From: Bog-159 sp035308525 | Lineage (GTDB): Bacteria > Acidobacteriota > Terriglobia > Bryobacterales > Bryobacteraceae | Length of the DNA stretch: 64,000 nt | Direction: 5' to 3' | Assembly (NCBI GenBank): GCA_035308525.1 | Contig: DATGGM010000085.1 | Coordinates: 45,729-109,728 of the forward strand | Part shown: piece after piece, positions 62,913 to 64,000 of the stretch | Layout of the letters: each line of letters opens with the position of its first letter | Numbering within the stretch: position 1 is the first letter of the stretch | The notes under the pieces: generated by a model | What the model was told of the DNA's origin: nothing | Database searches by the model: none | What the model saw: the letters and a program-made list of their open reading frames with translations, nothing else | Made by a program: the position numbers and the translations under genes

Positions 62913-64000
62913 TCACGGCTGGCCGTTTACGCGATCGTAGAAGCTGCCGCCGACGTACATCCTGACAACTTTCCCGTCTTGTTCCACAAAGCGCGCGATT
63001 TCTCCGACCGGGCCGCCGCCGGTGGCTGCCTCCATGCGAAATTGCCCGTTGCCGACTGGTTCCAGATGAGCGGGGTGCTCCGGCCAGGGGGTCGACGGAT
63101 CGAAGATCACGAAGCGGTGATTCAACTCGACGACCGCCATCTCGCCTCCGGTCCGGCCGCGATAGTTTCCAGCGAAGCGGCTCCACGCCGGATCCCAGGT
63201 CACCACCCCCGGACTCACGTGAGATGCTTTTGCGGCCGCCTCACCCACCGATTGCATCAGGTGGAGCGCTATGTCTCTGGGATTCGAGTCGTCGCCGTTT
63301 GTCAACACAATCACGCCGACCTTGGGCTCCAGTTGTATGAGCGTCTGGGTCTTGTAGCCGGGGTACGAACCACCGTGGCCCACGTAGGTCTTATCTCCCT
63401 CGCGGGACACGCCGAAGCCGATGGCATTGCCGGACTGCCAGTTATTGTCGAGCACCCGCACGCGATGCATCTGCCTCAGCGCGCCGGTTGAGAGGATCTG
63501 GCTGCCGCCGGCTTTGCCCTCGCGGAACTGGAGAGATACGAACCTGGCCATATCTTCCACGTTGGAAGTAATGCCGGTCGCCGGGGCCATCGCGCGCGCA
63601 TCCACGAAAGGCCTCTTCTCTCGCGTGCCGTCCGGCATTCGTGCACCGTAGCCCGTGGCCATGCCCTCCACATCGCGATCCACGCTGGAAACCGTCATGC
63701 CCAGAGGGTCGAAGATGTGTTTCTGTACGTAGTCGGCATACTTCTCGCCGGACACGGCTTCCACCACCATGCCGGCGATGGTAAATCCTAAATTGGAATA
63801 CTTCCAGCGAACCTCCGGCGCGAAGGCCGCCTGGTGTGTTTTGACGAATTGCTGTACGCCCTCGGCGTCGGGAAAGTTCAGATCGGACCAGTGCGGGCCG
63901 GCCTCGCGCGGGAGTCCCGCGCTGTGGGTGAGAAGTTCTTCGATCGTAATGGCAGGGTCGTCCGCGTTGGCCGGACCGATGCGGAACCAGGGAAGGTAGG
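62913..64000 (-). CDS. serine beta-lactamase-family hydrolase (5' end outside window)
   Basis: Read from the window edge, the frame gives 362 residues of a class C/penicillin-binding-like hydrolase: TIEELLTHSAGLPREAGP is the usual helix after the active site and KYSNLGFTIAGMVVE carries the YxN motif. The SxxK nucleophile motif lies in the missing N-terminus. The C-terminal half adds a beta-rich domain (DPAWSRFAGNYRGRTGGEMA), common in acidobacterial members with a lipocalin-like tail. Family members are esterases, peptidases or beta-lactamases; specificity cannot be read. The visible start ATG at 63770 is internal, not the true start. Confidence 0.88.
   Translation of the reverse strand, partial: YLPWFRIGPANADDPAITIEELLTHSAGLPREAGPHWSDLNFPDAEGVQQFVKTHQAAFAPEVRWKYSNLGFTIAGMVVEAVSGEKYADYVQKHIFDPLGMTVSSVDRDVEGMATGYGARMPDGTREKRPFVDARAMAPATGITSNVEDMARFVSLQFREGKAGGSQILSTGALRQMHRVRVLDNNWQSGNAIGFGVSREGDKTYVGHGGSYPGYKTQTLIQLEPKVGVIVLTNGDDSNPRDIALHLMQSVGEAAAKASHVSPGVVTWDPAWSRFAGNYRGRTGGEMAVVELNHRFVIFDPSTPWPEHPAHLEPVGNGQFRMEAATGGGPVGEIARFVEQDGKVVRMYVGGSFYDRVNGQP

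Overview
The window is GC-rich chromosomal DNA. Its gene content suggests an Acidobacteriota of the Solibacter/Bryobacter type: an Oar-like TonB-dependent receptor with an N-terminal Cna-B domain, a Ser/Thr kinase and a winged-helix regulator that both carry TolB-like plus TPR tails, many secreted beta-propeller or Ig-repeat proteins, and a Rieske/cytochrome b operon with multihaem cytochromes. This placement is inference from gene content; no rRNA is present.

1-7.7 kb is metabolic and housekeeping: acetyl-CoA synthetase (cut by the left edge), thiD, a secreted GH39-like hydrolase, a heavy-metal-binding-domain protein, an SDR dehydrogenase, an M50 protease and an enolase-superfamily dehydratase. 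8.0-18.1 kb is a tightly packed electron-transfer operon: a Cyc2-like haem-porin, a cupredoxin, a GltD-like NAD(P)/FAD/4Fe-4S oxidoreductase, a Rieske protein, split cytochrome b, an octahaem cytochrome c, a monohaem lipoprotein and a secreted protein of unknown function. The genes suggest a path from the cell surface through the periplasm to a quinone/cytochrome bc complex and a cytoplasmic NAD(P) module.

18.2-31 kb holds a decayed S9 peptidase, a DNRLRE/tail-fibre-like secreted protein, a winged-helix TPR regulator, lon, tex, and a three-part fusion of an APH-type kinase, an M23 domain and a class III aminotransferase. 31.3-33.6 kb is a scar region: a pilin remnant, a frameshifted IS630 transposase and a serine-recombinase C-terminus abutting tRNA-Ser(UGA).

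33.8-46.7 kb has a Ser/Thr kinase and, divergent from it, a likely biosynthetic operon: pentapeptide-repeat protein, phytoene-desaturase-like flavoprotein, unknown protein, polyprenyl diphosphate synthase and a 1190-residue protein with two acetoacetate-decarboxylase (ADC)-like domains. An NAD(P)-epimerase and two stand-alone ADC proteins follow. I do not recognise this combination as a described pathway.

46.8-52.6 kb is an adenylate cyclase/AAA/TPR gene split by a complete 2521-bp insertion element. The element has perfect 17-bp terminal inverted repeats, an 8-bp target duplication, an IS1-like transposase and three passenger genes, one resembling proteasome-type Ntn hydrolases. 52.6-64 kb carries the Oar-like receptor, an FHA-GAF-sigma54 activator facing a gene with a good -24/-12 promoter, a large secreted BNR protein with four 249-bp tandem repeats, and a serine beta-lactamase-family hydrolase cut by the right edge.
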